Below are positions 1 to 9,610 of a DNA stretch of 64,000 nucleotides, piece by piece; positions within the stretch are counted from its first letter, which is position 1, and each line of letters opens with the position of its first letter. The translations under genes and the position numbers were made by a program. Origin of the DNA: Ignavibacteriales bacterium (GTDB lineage: Bacteria > Bacteroidota > Ignavibacteria > Ignavibacteriales > Ignavibacteriaceae); the NCBI GenBank assembly GCA_016707585.1, contig JADJHL010000009.1, positions 124,001-188,000 of the forward strand, given 5' to 3'. The notes beneath the pieces are model-generated. The model saw only the letters and a list, made by a program, of their open reading frames with translations, searched no databases and was not told the DNA's origin.

Positions 1-1306
1 TCTCTGTCTCAGATTCCTTAAAAACTTTATCAAGATTATTCTCAGACAATCCTGAAATTACTTTTTCCTTTAGCTCATCTAAACCAAGATAAACATCATT
101 TAAAGTTAAATCATATTTATCCAAAGCAGCACCAACATTCTTTTCTAATATTGTAACTGATGATCTTGGGAAAACTACTGGTATAACTATTTTATAAAAA
201 TCATATAACGGTGTTACCTGAGCAAAGTAAGCAATTTCGCTTGGTCCGCCAATATAAAATCCTGTTGGAAAAATATAATCCTGGCAAATTGGTCTTAATA
301 AAACATTTGGGCTAAATCTTTCGGGATGTTCTTCAATTTCATTTAAGATTTCTTCTTTAGTGAATTGCTTTCGTTTTCTTCTTAACTTAAAAATTTCTTC
401 AACAGGCTCAACAGAATATCTCCCATCATCAGTATGATAAAACAAATTGACCGGTTTTACTTTTACTTGTGCATGATATAATTCTTCCAGCTTTGCGCTT
501 ACTTGTATAAGCTTTTGAGTGTGAATAGTAAAATCATTTACTTCTTTTTTGAATATCGGTTTGAGTATTGTTTTTACTTTCGGATCTTGAGGATCAAAAA
601 TTATTAAACCATATTCATCAAACAACCAGAACAGAAGTTCTTTAAATCCCTGCTTGAATGATTTTCCTGTTTGATAACAAGACTTGAGTTTTAGTAATAG
701 ATCAATTTTAAAATCTGTATTTCTTAAGATTCCTTCAAACTGAGTGAAGAAATCAGTAATAGATTCATCAAAATTTATAGTGCCCACACTTAGTTTAGCT
801 TCATCATCTTCAATTTCCTGCTTGTATCCAATATTCAAAACTTGATTTTCACTATCAAAAATATTTATTGATCTGACCTCATTAAAATCATAGTCATCAC
901 CTTCAAGCCAGAAAACGGGAACAAATTTATAACCTTCATACTTTTCATTGTATTGATTTGCCAATTTAATTGCTGTGATAGTTTTGTAAATTGTATAAAG
1001 TGGACCGCCTAAAATTCCAACTTGTTGACCAGTTACAATTGCAATTGTCTTTTCATCGTTCAACAATTCAATATTGCGTAAAGTATTTCCGGAAATATTT
1101 TGAAGTGTTGAATACTGGTTTTTTAGAATAGCTGATAGATCAATTTGTCTGTTTTTTCTCGATTCAGAAATAGCTTTGAAAAGTTGCGGAAAGTTTTCCT
1201 TATTTCGGAAATTGTGTTTATAGTATTCCTTCACATTCACAAATTCGTATAAGTAATCGAGAAATAAATTTTGATTTTTTGGAATATCACTGAAATTAAT
1301 AAACAT
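1..1306 (-). CDS. bshC: Bacillithiol biosynthesis cysteine-adding enzyme BshC (partial, C-terminus outside window)
   Basis: BshC adds cysteine to glucosaminyl-malate, the last step of bacillithiol synthesis, in the cytoplasm. About 435 N-terminal residues are visible out of roughly 540 usual for the family. I translated it by hand from the minus strand: it starts MFINFSDIPKN and carries the family signature TGQQVGILGGPLYT at residues 92-105, followed by the segment FVPVFWLEGDDYD. The ATG at 1306 has a GAGG ribosome binding site 6 bases upstream. The reading frame is open to the window edge. It is divergent from the radical SAM operon. Confidence in the family is high; no bshA or bshB is in the window. 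Confidence 0.9.
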   Translation of the reverse strand, partial: MFINFSDIPKNQNLFLDYLYEFVNVKEYYKHNFRNKENFPQLFKAISESRKNRQIDLSAILKNQYSTLQNISGNTLRNIELLNDEKTIAIVTGQQVGILGGPLYTIYKTITAIKLANQYNEKYEGYKFVPVFWLEGDDYDFNEVRSINIFDSENQVLNIGYKQEIEDDEAKLSVGTINFDESITDFFTQFEGILRNTDFKIDLLLKLKSCYQTGKSFKQGFKELLFWLFDEYGLIIFDPQDPKVKTILKPIFKKEVNDFTIHTQKLIQVSAKLEELYHAQVKVKPVNLFYHTDDGRYSVEPVEEIFKLRRKRKQFTKEEILNEIEEHPERFSPNVLLRPICQDYIFPTGFYIGGPSEIAYFAQVTPLYDFYKIVIPVVFPRSSVTILEKNVGAALDKYDLTLNDVYLGLDELKEKVISGLSENNLDKVFKESETE

Positions 1307-1534
1307 TCTTGCCTCAAAAATTGAATTTTCTAAAGCAAAAGTAAGGAAAAGCTTTAAGCCTAACAATATCAACTAATCTGAATCACATTTACCAATTACT
1401 TTCATCAGTGACAGTCTTTGGTTAATTTCAACTTCAAAAATCTGAGTAAAATTGGAAATCAATATTCTTAAATATCTAACTTTAAAAGAGCATTAAACTC
1501 ATTAAAGATTATTCTGTCTTTTAATCTTTCAAGA
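1307..1534. other. Divergent intergenic region, no gene seen
   Basis: This AT-rich stretch separates the divergent bshC and radical SAM genes and must hold both promoters. I see no RNA gene, clear hairpin or recognisable operator in it. Confidence 0.5.
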
Positions 1535-2467
1535 ATGATTCGCAGACCAATTGTGTGGGGAATGCCTATCTCATATTCGATTGAACCAACAAATCATTGT
1601 AACTTAAAATGTCCAGAGTGTCCATCTGGACTTGGTGTTTTAACACGTCCACTTGGTTTATTGAACTTTAATGATTTTAAGAATTGGATTGATCAAATAA
1701 AAGATACCGGATTTTATGTGCAGTTATTTTTTCAAGGTGAACCTTATATCAACAAGCATCTTCCTGAGATGATTAAATATGCAAAAACAAATAATGTTTA
1801 TATATCGATTAGCACAAATGGACATTTTGTTAATGAAAAAAATGTTGATTTAGTTTTAGAGAATGCGCCTGATAAATTAATATATTCGGTGGATGGACTT
1901 GACGAGGAAAGTTATCAAAAATATCGTGTTGGTGGAACATTTAAACAGGCTGATGAAGGATTGAGATTATTAATAAATCGTAAGAAAGAATTGAAGAAAA
2001 GCAAACCTTACGTTGAGTTTCAATTTATTGTGATGAAACAAAATGAACATCAGCTGGATGAAGTTAGAAAATATTGTGATGAAGTTGGTGTTGATAAACT
2101 TGTTTTTAAGACAATGCAAATATCATCATATGAAAATGCGATTAAATTTCTTCCGACTAATCCTAAGTACAAAAGGTATTTAGTTAAAGATGAAAAATTT
2201 TCTATAAAAAATAAAATGAAAAATCATTGCTTTGCTTTATGGCGAACATCTGTAATTACGTGGGATGGGAAAGTTGTTCCATGTTGCTTTGATAAAGATG
2301 CAGAATACACTTTGGGAATTCTAAATGGTAAGTCTTTTTCCGATATTTGGACGTCAAAACAATATCAAAAATTTAGACAATCAGTTTTAGATGATAGACA
2401 GCAAAATAAAATTTGCACTAACTGTACCGAAGGTTTGAAAGTAAATATATTTGAAATTGAACAGTAA
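1535..2467 (+). CDS. Radical SAM protein with SPASM-type C-terminus
   Basis: A 310-residue radical SAM enzyme. The [4Fe-4S]-binding motif C-x3-C-x2-C is at Cys22, Cys26 and Cys29 (HCNLKCPEC). The C-terminal third carries a cysteine set (VPCCFD near residue 250, ICTNC near 295) typical of SPASM/twitch auxiliary-cluster domains. The substrate cannot be told from sequence. It begins a three-gene operon: the flippase-like membrane gene starts 2 bases after its stop and a GT2 gene overlaps that one. The context suggests modification of a lipid-linked or cell-envelope molecule. No strong ribosome binding site precedes the ATG, so a start at Met10 is possible. Confidence 0.85.
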   Translation: MIRRPIVWGMPISYSIEPTNHCNLKCPECPSGLGVLTRPLGLLNFNDFKNWIDQIKDTGFYVQLFFQGEPYINKHLPEMIKYAKTNNVYISISTNGHFVNEKNVDLVLENAPDKLIYSVDGLDEESYQKYRVGGTFKQADEGLRLLINRKKELKKSKPYVEFQFIVMKQNEHQLDEVRKYCDEVGVDKLVFKTMQISSYENAIKFLPTNPKYKRYLVKDEKFSIKNKMKNHCFALWRTSVITWDGKVVPCCFDKDAEYTLGILNGKSFSDIWTSKQYQKFRQSVLDDRQQNKICTNCTEGLKVNIFEIEQ

Positions 2468-2469
2468 GA

Positions 2470-3462
2470 ATGACGTCTGAACAGGTAAAAAATATTTTTA
2501 GAGAAAACAGTCTTATTAGCAAGTATAAAACTATAATTCTTGTTACCGCAAAAGTTGTTATTGCTCTAGGGTTACTATTTTATTTAGTCTATGCTGTTAA
2601 CTTCGAGGAAATATTAACTGCTATTAAACTAGCCAATATTTATTTGATTGCTGTCGCATTTCTTCTATGCTTCGTTAACATCTATCTGCAATTCTATAAA
2701 TGGAAGATTACTGCTAATATTGTTCTGCAGGAAAATCATAACTCAAAAATCTGGCTTTCTTTGTTTTATGGATTTTCTGCAGGTGTATTTACTCCCGCAA
2801 GAATTGGCGAGTATTTTGGAAGAGCCATAGTATTTAAAAATCATTCTTTATTGCGAGTAACTCTTGCAACTCTATTAGATAAGTTATTTCTACTAATTCT
2901 CGTAGCTTTCTTTGGCTCGATATCAAGCATATTATTCATTCATTATCATTATAGAGTAACTATCTATTTAACACTTGGATTATTCATTCTTGTATTTACG
3001 CTATTCTATTTATTCTTTTGGATGATATTCAATGATAAATTTTGGGATAATGTATTGTTTACAAAACTCAGGGATTCTATTAAACTTCACTGGTTGTTTG
3101 AAAAGATAAAAGTGTTTCGCAAACTTGATAAAAAGTATGCAACTAAAATGTTGTTAATTTCATTTGTATTTTATTTGTGTTTCCTTGTTCAGTATGCAGT
3201 TTTAGTTGCGGCATTTTCTAATCACAATAACTACTTTGAATATTTGTGGGCAGGTAATCTTATAATGTTTGCCAAAACAATTATTCCTCCGGTTTCACTT
3301 GGTGAACTTGGAATTCGTGAAGGTGCTTCGGTATTCTTTATTACAATGCTTGGAGAATCTGCTTCAGTCGGATTTAATGCTTCAATATTTCTTTTCTTTA
3401 TCAATGTTTTAATTCCATCTTTAATTGGATTAACATTACTTCTAAAAAAGAATGATGATTGA
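2470..3462 (+). CDS. Lysylphosphatidylglycerol synthase TM-region / flippase-like membrane protein
   Basis: A 330-residue polytopic inner-membrane protein of the UPF0104 / LPG-synthase transmembrane family, with about eight hydrophobic segments. The conserved glycine/arginine stretch near residue 110 (FTPARIGEYFGRA) and the segment PPVSLGELGIREG near residue 275 are the family hallmarks. Members are proposed to flip or handle lipids and often sit beside glycosyltransferases, as here. It lies 2 bases after the radical SAM gene and overlaps the next gene by 11 bases, implying translational coupling. Function is inferred from family and context only. Confidence 0.85.
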   Translation: MTSEQVKNIFRENSLISKYKTIILVTAKVVIALGLLFYLVYAVNFEEILTAIKLANIYLIAVAFLLCFVNIYLQFYKWKITANIVLQENHNSKIWLSLFYGFSAGVFTPARIGEYFGRAIVFKNHSLLRVTLATLLDKLFLLILVAFFGSISSILFIHYHYRVTIYLTLGLFILVFTLFYLFFWMIFNDKFWDNVLFTKLRDSIKLHWLFEKIKVFRKLDKKYATKMLLISFVFYLCFLVQYAVLVAAFSNHNNYFEYLWAGNLIMFAKTIIPPVSLGELGIREGASVFFITMLGESASVGFNASIFLFFINVLIPSLIGLTLLLKKNDD

Positions 3463-4591
3463 AAATATTCTAATTGTTGTTTTCCTGATTCTTTTAATTC
3501 ATTATGTAATATTTTTGTCCAAAATCTACTTCGGGTTATCAAAGCTTACAAATAAAGTTAGTGAGAAAATTCCAGAAGAAATTGTTTCTATTATTGTTCC
3601 CTTTAGAAATGAAGAGAAAAACATACTTAATACTTACACAAATCTTACTTCACAAAATTATCCACAAGAAAAATTTGAAATAATATTAGTTAATGATTCC
3701 TCTGATGATAATTCATTACAGCTTTTAGAAAATCTACCAAAGAAAGAAAATGTTTTTATCTATTCGGTTCCAAAAGATTATTCTGCAAATGCCCACAAGA
3801 AAAGAGCAATAAGATTTGGGATTGAAAAATCAAAAGGGGAAATAATTGTAACAACTGATGCGGATTGTAATCACAAAAAAGACTGGTTGAAAAATCTTTT
3901 AAAGTTTATGGATAAAGAAACAGGATTAATTTCTGGTCCGGTGGAATTTATTTCCAACGAAAAACTTTTTAGCAAAATGCAGAGATTAGAATTTGCCGGA
4001 CTTGTAATTACAGGTGCTGGATTGATTGGTTCAGGAAATCCAATAATTTGCAATGCTGCAAATATCGCGTATCGAAAAAAAGTTTTTGATGAAGTTGGAG
4101 GATTTACTTATCAAATGAATCTTTCTTCAGGTGATGATGAATTATTGATGCAAAAAATTCATCGTGATTCTGGTTATCAAATAAAATTTGCATTGGATAA
4201 AAACGCAATTGTTTCAACAGAAGCAAATCCAACTTTAAATGATTTTTATCATCAACGTAAACGCTGGGCTAGTAAAGGATTGTTTTATGGTGATCATCTT
4301 TTGTTGTTAAAACTTGTTTTAATCTTTTTGTTTTATTTGAGTTTAATTGTCCAGCCAATTTTAGGATTTGTTTTATCTACAAAATTCTTTATTACTTTTT
4401 TAATTTCACTTATCTTAAAAATATCATCAGAATATCTTGTATTAAAAAAGGGAACTGATTTATTATTTGAGACAAAAATTCTTAATCCATTTTTTATTAC
4501 TGAAATTCTTCAAGTACCTTACATTTTAGTTTCAGGATTTATGGGAATGTTTGGCAATCTTGTTTGGAAAGATCGAAAAATAAAGCGTTAG
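3452..4591 (+). CDS. Membrane-associated family 2 glycosyltransferase
   Basis: A 379-residue GT2 enzyme. An N-terminal membrane anchor (residues 4-28) is followed by the GT-A domain starting VSIIVPFRNEEKN (45-57), the nucleotide-sugar/metal motif DAD at 136-138, and the downstream QRKRW motif near residue 268 typical of processive or lipid-linked GT2 enzymes. The C-terminus holds two or three membrane segments. It overlaps the flippase-like gene by 11 bases. Likely transfers a sugar to a lipid or polymer at the inner membrane; donor and acceptor are unknown. Confidence 0.88.
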   Translation: MMIENILIVVFLILLIHYVIFLSKIYFGLSKLTNKVSEKIPEEIVSIIVPFRNEEKNILNTYTNLTSQNYPQEKFEIILVNDSSDDNSLQLLENLPKKENVFIYSVPKDYSANAHKKRAIRFGIEKSKGEIIVTTDADCNHKKDWLKNLLKFMDKETGLISGPVEFISNEKLFSKMQRLEFAGLVITGAGLIGSGNPIICNAANIAYRKKVFDEVGGFTYQMNLSSGDDELLMQKIHRDSGYQIKFALDKNAIVSTEANPTLNDFYHQRKRWASKGLFYGDHLLLLKLVLIFLFYLSLIVQPILGFVLSTKFFITFLISLILKISSEYLVLKKGTDLLFETKILNPFFITEILQVPYILVSGFMGMFGNLVWKDRKIKR

Positions 4592-4683
4592 TTGATTTAT
4601 TTTCTTAAACACTTTGCTGTACACTCAAATAGACACTTCATATTAATAATCTTCTTTTTTATCTAATAAATAAACTTTCTCAC

Positions 4684-4698
4684 TGGCATAAAGCTTGG
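4684..4698 (+). promoter_or_regulatory. Possible sigma-54-like -24/-12 element
   Basis: The sequence TGGCATAAAGCTTGG resembles the sigma-54 pattern TGGCAC-N5-TTGC; the -24 half is good, but the -12 dinucleotide is GG instead of GC. The G of the -12 half lies 33 bases before the ATG at 4730. A near-identical element sits the same distance before the small gene at 33093. Weak by itself; the recurrence is the reason to record it. Confidence 0.3.
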
Positions 4699-4729
4699 CT
4701 AATTGAAGCAAGACACAAAGGAGAACGTC

Positions 4730-6160
4730 ATGAAAAAGATAATTTTAACAGCAGTCTTATTACTTTTCGGTTTATCAGCAAACGCTGAAGCAAACACCGA
4801 TTTTGCAAAAAGAGTTGGAGGATATTTTTATACTTCTCTCGCACCACACGGAACCTGGATTGAAATTGGTTTCGATTCACCTGTTTGGCGTCCTACAATG
4901 ATTAGAAAAAGTTGGGCTCCTTACAGACAGGGACAATGGATTTATACTGATTACGGTTGGTACTGGGATTCTTACGAAGATTTTGGTTACATAACTTATC
5001 ATTACGGAAGATGGTACTATGATGATTATTATGGCTGGATTTGGATTCCTGATTATGAATGGGCACCAGCTTGGGTTGATTGGAGATATGATGATGATTA
5101 TATCGGTTGGGCTCCTTTATCACCTTATGCGCTCTTTGATATATCGATTGGCATCTATTACAACTATGATTATTACGTTTCTTATAATCATTGGAATTAT
5201 GTAAAGTATAATCACTTCTGTGATCATAATGTTTACAATTATTATGTTGCTCCTAAATACAAATACAGAGTCCATAATAGAACAAAGATGAGAACAAATT
5301 ACTCATACTATGATGGACGTGTACGAAATGATGGAGTTGACTTTGATAGAATTCGTGAGCGAAGTGGAAGAAACATTGAAAGAAGAGATATTGTTTCAGT
5401 TAATGATCCTAATGATTTATCAAGAGAAAAAATAAGAAAAACTCGCGATAAAGAAATAAGAACATATTTTGCTAATCCTGATGATATTTCTCGTGATGGA
5501 TTAAGAGATGTAAAAGTTGAACGTAAAGAAAGAAAATCTACTCTTGAAATTTCAAAAGTTGAGTTAGGGAGAGATAGAAATCTTGATAGAACAAAAGAAA
5601 CTAAAAAAGATGATACTCGTGAAGTAATTAGAAATGATAGAGAGAAAAATAATAATGATCTTAACAAACGAGAAAAAACTGAAGACACAAGAAAAGAAAC
5701 AAACAATGATGTAACTCGAAAAAAAGTTGAAGACGATAGAAAACTTCAAGAAAAAAGAGAAACAGAAAAACGTAACTCTGAAATCGAAAAGAGAAATAAT
5801 GAGCAGATTAAAAGAAACGAAGAAATAAAACGTAATGATGAGTTAAGAAAATCTGAAGAAAAAAGTCGTCTAGAACAGAATAAACGAAATGAACAAATTG
5901 AAATTCAGAAAAGACAGGATAAAGAAGTTCAGAAAAGAAACGAAGTAACAATTCAGAAACGTGAAGAGAAAAAATCTAATACTGATGTCTTCAAACAGAA
6001 TGAGAGAAAAGTTGAACAGAAAAAAGAAACTCAAAAAGTTGAACAAAGAACTCAGAATAATAACAGAAATACAGAAGTAAAAAGAAACGATTCAAATAAC
6101 AGAACAAGTAATAATAATACAAGAACTTCTGAAACAGAAAGTAGAAATAAAAGCAGATAA
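4730..6160 (+). CDS. Exported DUF6600-type protein with very long charged coiled tail
   Basis: Start chosen at ATG 4730, which has a strong AAAGGAG site and a signal peptide (MKKIILTAVLLLFGLSANA); an in-frame TTG 27 bases upstream is less likely. The mature N-terminal half is dominated by Trp/Tyr/Gly/Pro blocks (YGRWYYDDYYGWIWIP, GWAPLSPYALF) matching the DUF6600 / YXWGXW pattern of exported proteins of unknown function. From about residue 210 to the C-terminus the protein becomes almost only Lys, Arg, Glu, Asp, Asn and Gln, with recurring KRN, EEK and EIQKR units, probably an extended charged coil. Followed by a strong terminator, so it is monocistronic. Function unknown. Confidence 0.85.
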   Translation: MKKIILTAVLLLFGLSANAEANTDFAKRVGGYFYTSLAPHGTWIEIGFDSPVWRPTMIRKSWAPYRQGQWIYTDYGWYWDSYEDFGYITYHYGRWYYDDYYGWIWIPDYEWAPAWVDWRYDDDYIGWAPLSPYALFDISIGIYYNYDYYVSYNHWNYVKYNHFCDHNVYNYYVAPKYKYRVHNRTKMRTNYSYYDGRVRNDGVDFDRIRERSGRNIERRDIVSVNDPNDLSREKIRKTRDKEIRTYFANPDDISRDGLRDVKVERKERKSTLEISKVELGRDRNLDRTKETKKDDTREVIRNDREKNNNDLNKREKTEDTRKETNNDVTRKKVEDDRKLQEKRETEKRNSEIEKRNNEQIKRNEEIKRNDELRKSEEKSRLEQNKRNEQIEIQKRQDKEVQKRNEVTIQKREEKKSNTDVFKQNERKVEQKKETQKVEQRTQNNNRNTEVKRNDSNNRTSNNNTRTSETESRNKSR

Positions 6161-6184
6161 CCTCAATTCAACTCTCTCCAAAAT

Positions 6185-6214
6185 GCGGTCGGGAATTAAC
6201 CTGACCGCTTTTTT
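6185..6214 (+). terminator. Intrinsic terminator after the DUF6600-type gene
   Basis: A 9-bp GC-rich stem (GCGGTCGGG with CCTGACCGC, one G-U wobble), a 6-base loop AATTAA, then six T residues. It begins 24 bases after the stop codon. Confidence 0.9.
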
Positions 6215-6262
6215 GTTTTAAAGTGTAATTAGAATAATTTTCCATTAAAATTTGAGCAAAGT

Positions 6263-7024
6263 ATGAAAGATAAATCAGCAACTCTATTTTATATTCTTGG
6301 AACGTTCTTTGTCGCAAATGCTTTATTAGCTGAGTTTATCGGCGTTAAAATATTTTCACTTGAATCAACATTTGGTTTAACTCCACTAAATCTTACAATT
6401 TTAGGAATTGAAAATATATCATTTAATTTAACTGCTGGAGTTGTGCTTTGGCCAGTAGTTTTCATAATGACAGATATTATCAACGAGTACTTTGGCAGAA
6501 AAGGTGTAAGGTTTATGTCTTATACAGCCGCCGCCCTTATCGCGTATGCATTTTTAATGGTTTACTTTTCTATTGGATTAACCCCTGCGGGATTTTGGAT
6601 TGAGAGAACAACATCAGCTGGAACTGTAAATATGGATTTAGCTTTCAATACAATATTTGGGCAAGGGCTATGGATTATAATTGGTTCACTCACTGCATTT
6701 TTAGTTGGGCAGTTGGTTGATGTAACAGTATTTCATTACTTTAAATCATTCACAGGATCATCTAAGATTTGGTTACGAGCAACGGGTTCAACTCTAGTTT
6801 CGCAATTAGTTGATAGTTTTGTTGTTTTGTTTATTGCATTTTACATTGGTGCAGGTTGGGATATGAAACTTGTTCTTGTTATCGGACTGGTAAACTATAT
6901 TTATAAATTTTTTATTGCAGTATTAGTAACTCCACTTCTTTATTTAATTCATTCTATGATTGATAAATATCTTGGTAAAGAATTATCTGAGAAACTTCAA
7001 AAAGAGGCAATGAGCAAATCATAA
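6263..7024 (+). CDS. Queuosine precursor transporter (YhhQ/VUT family)
   Basis: A 253-residue inner-membrane protein with six or so hydrophobic segments. The family features are the acidic/aromatic motif around residue 70-80 (FIMTDIINEYFGRKG) and the late segment QLVDSFVVLFIAF near residue 185. YhhQ-type proteins import queuosine precursors such as preQ0/preQ1 used for tRNA modification. The length fits the family. It stands alone between a terminator and the maeB leader. No queuosine synthesis gene is adjacent. Confidence 0.9.
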   Translation: MKDKSATLFYILGTFFVANALLAEFIGVKIFSLESTFGLTPLNLTILGIENISFNLTAGVVLWPVVFIMTDIINEYFGRKGVRFMSYTAAALIAYAFLMVYFSIGLTPAGFWIERTTSAGTVNMDLAFNTIFGQGLWIIIGSLTAFLVGQLVDVTVFHYFKSFTGSSKIWLRATGSTLVSQLVDSFVVLFIAFYIGAGWDMKLVLVIGLVNYIYKFFIAVLVTPLLYLIHSMIDKYLGKELSEKLQKEAMSKS

Positions 7025-7327
7025 TAAATGGATAAAATCAGCAATTTTTTGTGTAGCACAACAATTAAAATTTACCTAATTTTGGATTAACAAATATTAG
7101 TATTGCTAATTCTTACGATTAAATTTAATTGTCCTTTATTGCTAATTAAATGAAAATATTGATTTACCTGGTCCTGCTTCTTTTGAGAAAATTACTGACA
7201 ATCGATACAACTTCGACCAACTTTTCTCAACTCTCTCAAATCAATTCTCAAAAATACTTTGAGCAATTCAAAAATATAATTAACCAGTTTTCACAAAATA
7301 AATTTTCCTTACTTAAAGGAGTCTAGT
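7025..7327. other. 303-base intergenic leader before maeB
   Basis: AT-rich and without a supported gene. A 58-codon frame (7150-7326) runs into the maeB ribosome binding site but has no site of its own and a composition like spacer DNA. The stretch contains several CTCAA-type repeats near 7225-7270. I see no clear hairpin or riboswitch; it probably carries the maeB promoter. Confidence 0.5.
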
Positions 7328-9583
7328 ATGAAACTAACTAAAGAAGAATCTTTACAATATCACAGCAGCGACCGCAAAGGAAAAATTGAAGTTGTAGCTA
7401 CAAAACCTTGCTTAACTGCAAGAGATCTTTCTATGGCTTACACGCCAGGAGTTGCAGAACCATGCCGAGAAATTCATGCAGATGTTGAAAATGTTTATAA
7501 ATACACCGCTAAAGGAAATCTTGTGGCAGTGCTTTCAAATGGTACTGCAGTTTTAGGATTAGGAGATATCGGGCCAGAGGCTGGAAAACCAGTGATGGAA
7601 GGAAAAGGAGTTTTATTTAAAAGATTTGCTGATATTGATGTATTTGATATTGAAGTAAACTCTCACGATCCAAAAGAAATAATTAGACTTACACAAATGT
7701 TAGAGCCAACTTTTGGTGGAATTAATCTTGAAGATATTAAAGCACCTGAATGTTTTGAGATTGAAGAGACGCTTAAAGCAACAATGAAGATTCCGGTTTT
7801 TCATGATGACCAACACGGTACGGCAATAATTTCTTGCGCTGCTTTAATAAATGCAGTTGAAGTTGCCGGTAAGAAATTAAGTGATATTCGAATAATTGTA
7901 AATGGTGCAGGTGCTGCAGCAATCTCTTGCTGTAACCACTATGTGCGAGCAGGTGCTAAAAAAGAGAATATTTATATGTTCGATTCCAAAGGTTGTATAA
8001 CCTTGGATAGAAAAGATCTTAACAAGTACAAAGATGGTTATGCTCAGAAAAAAGGATTTGCATCATTAGAAGCAGCATTCAAGGATGCTGATGTATTTAT
8101 TGGATTATCTATAGGTGGAGTTGTACAAAAAGAATGGGTTAAAACGATGGCTCCAAACCCTATAATATTTGCTATGGCTAATCCTGATCCTGAAATTACT
8201 TATGATGATGCAACTTCTGTCAGAAAAGATTTGATAATGGCTACCGGTCGTAGTGATTATCCAAATCAAGTTAATAACGTTTTAGGATTTCCATTTATTT
8301 TCCGCGGAGCTTTAGATGTTAGAGCAACTGGAATTAATGATGAAATGAAAATGGCAGCAACTTTAGCGCTTGCAAGATTAGCTAAAGAAAAAGTACCAGA
8401 AATGGTTTTACAAGCTTATGGAGGTGCTGATTTTGAATTTGGAAAAGAATATATCATCCCAAAACCATTTGATCCAAGAGTACTTTGGTACGTTGCACCT
8501 GCAGTTGCAAAAGCTGCAATTGAAACTGGTGTTGCAAAAGTAAAAGAAATGGATTGGGTTGCTTATGAAGAACAATTGAAAGAACGTTTAGGCCTTTCAA
8601 AAGAAATTGTAAGAGTAATGATTCACAAAGCTCAAAAACATCCAAAGAAAGTTGTTTATCCTGAAGGTGAAGAAGAAAATATTATTCGTGCTGCACACAC
8701 TGTTTACAGTGATGGAATTGCAACTCCGATTCTCTTAGGTAATGAAAAAATCATTAAGAAAGAAATTGAAAGAATTGGTTATGATGAAAAAGAATTTCAA
8801 ATAATCGATCCTGAAAATTGTGAAAAGTGTGATGCGTATGCTTCGGCATTCTTTAAGAAAAGACAAAGAAGAGGCGCTACTCTTTGGGATGCAAAAAATC
8901 TAATTCACAAACCAAACTACTATGGAGCAATGATGGTAGAAGTTGGTGATGCTGATGCTTTGATTAGCGGCTATACAACAAGTTATCCAAATACAATCAA
9001 GCCAGCTTTACAATGTATTGGTGTAAAGCAAGGATTTAAAATTGTTTCTGGTATGTACATTGTTATTGCAAAGAAAGAAACTTACTTTTTTGCTGATTGC
9101 ACTGTAAATGTTAATCCTAATGCAGAACAATTAGCTGAGATAGCAATATCTGCTGCAAGTGTTGTTAAAGCATTTGATGTTGTGCCAAAGATTGCAATGT
9201 TGTCATTCAGTAATTTTGGTAGTGCAGCATATCCAGAATCAATAAAAGTAAAAGAAGCAGTAAAGATTGTAAAATCTAAAATGCCGGAACTTATAATTGA
9301 TGGAGAGATGCAGGCAGATACTGCGGTGGTTCCTGAAATACTTGATAAAACTTTTCCGTTTACATCCATAAAAGGTGGAGCGAATGTTCTTGTATTTCCT
9401 ACTTTGGATGCTGCTAACATCGCTTATAAACTTATGGCAAGAATAGGACAGGCAACTGTAATTGGACCAATATTAATGGGAATGAATAAACCTGTTCATG
9501 TCTTACAGCGAGGTGCAACTGTGGATGATATTTACAATATGACTGCAATTGCAGTAGTTGAAGCAAATACAAATAAAAAATAA
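7328..9583 (+). CDS. maeB: NADP-dependent malic enzyme, MaeB type with phosphotransacetylase-like domain
   Basis: A 751-residue two-domain malic enzyme, decarboxylating malate to pyruvate with NAD(P)H formation. The N-terminal catalytic half has YTPGVAEPC near residue 38, FHDDQHGTA near 158 and the dinucleotide-binding NGAGAAA near 193. From about residue 430 the phosphotransacetylase-like domain begins (KKVVYPEGEEE), which in MaeB proteins is regulatory (acetyl-CoA/acyl-phosphate sensing) and not catalytic. Full family length. Start ATG follows AAAGGAG. The NfnAB genes follow after 27 bases, so the NADPH produced can feed the bifurcating transhydrogenase. Confidence 0.95.
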   Translation: MKLTKEESLQYHSSDRKGKIEVVATKPCLTARDLSMAYTPGVAEPCREIHADVENVYKYTAKGNLVAVLSNGTAVLGLGDIGPEAGKPVMEGKGVLFKRFADIDVFDIEVNSHDPKEIIRLTQMLEPTFGGINLEDIKAPECFEIEETLKATMKIPVFHDDQHGTAIISCAALINAVEVAGKKLSDIRIIVNGAGAAAISCCNHYVRAGAKKENIYMFDSKGCITLDRKDLNKYKDGYAQKKGFASLEAAFKDADVFIGLSIGGVVQKEWVKTMAPNPIIFAMANPDPEITYDDATSVRKDLIMATGRSDYPNQVNNVLGFPFIFRGALDVRATGINDEMKMAATLALARLAKEKVPEMVLQAYGGADFEFGKEYIIPKPFDPRVLWYVAPAVAKAAIETGVAKVKEMDWVAYEEQLKERLGLSKEIVRVMIHKAQKHPKKVVYPEGEEENIIRAAHTVYSDGIATPILLGNEKIIKKEIERIGYDEKEFQIIDPENCEKCDAYASAFFKKRQRRGATLWDAKNLIHKPNYYGAMMVEVGDADALISGYTTSYPNTIKPALQCIGVKQGFKIVSGMYIVIAKKETYFFADCTVNVNPNAEQLAEIAISAASVVKAFDVVPKIAMLSFSNFGSAAYPESIKVKEAVKIVKSKMPELIIDGEMQADTAVVPEILDKTFPFTSIKGGANVLVFPTLDAANIAYKLMARIGQATVIGPILMGMNKPVHVLQRGATVDDIYNMTAIAVVEANTNKK

Positions 9584-9610
9584 ATGATCTTTAGAAGGTA
9601 AAAAAATTAA

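Noticed and set aside
2648..2830. 60-codon frame inside the flippase-like gene
   Set aside because: Out-of-frame reading of a conserved membrane protein; no start signal.
5308..5706. 132-codon antisense frame opposite the charged tail of the DUF6600-type gene
   Set aside because: It is a shadow of the Lys/Glu/Arg-rich coding strand, giving Ser/Leu/Phe-rich nonsense with no start signal.
7150..7326. 58-codon open frame directly before maeB
   Set aside because: No ribosome binding site, composition like spacer DNA, and it runs through the maeB Shine-Dalgarno sequence; treated as leader.
8454..9420. Antisense frames within maeB (63 and 112 codons)
   Set aside because: They lie wholly opposite a well-supported enzyme gene and have no motif or initiation site.
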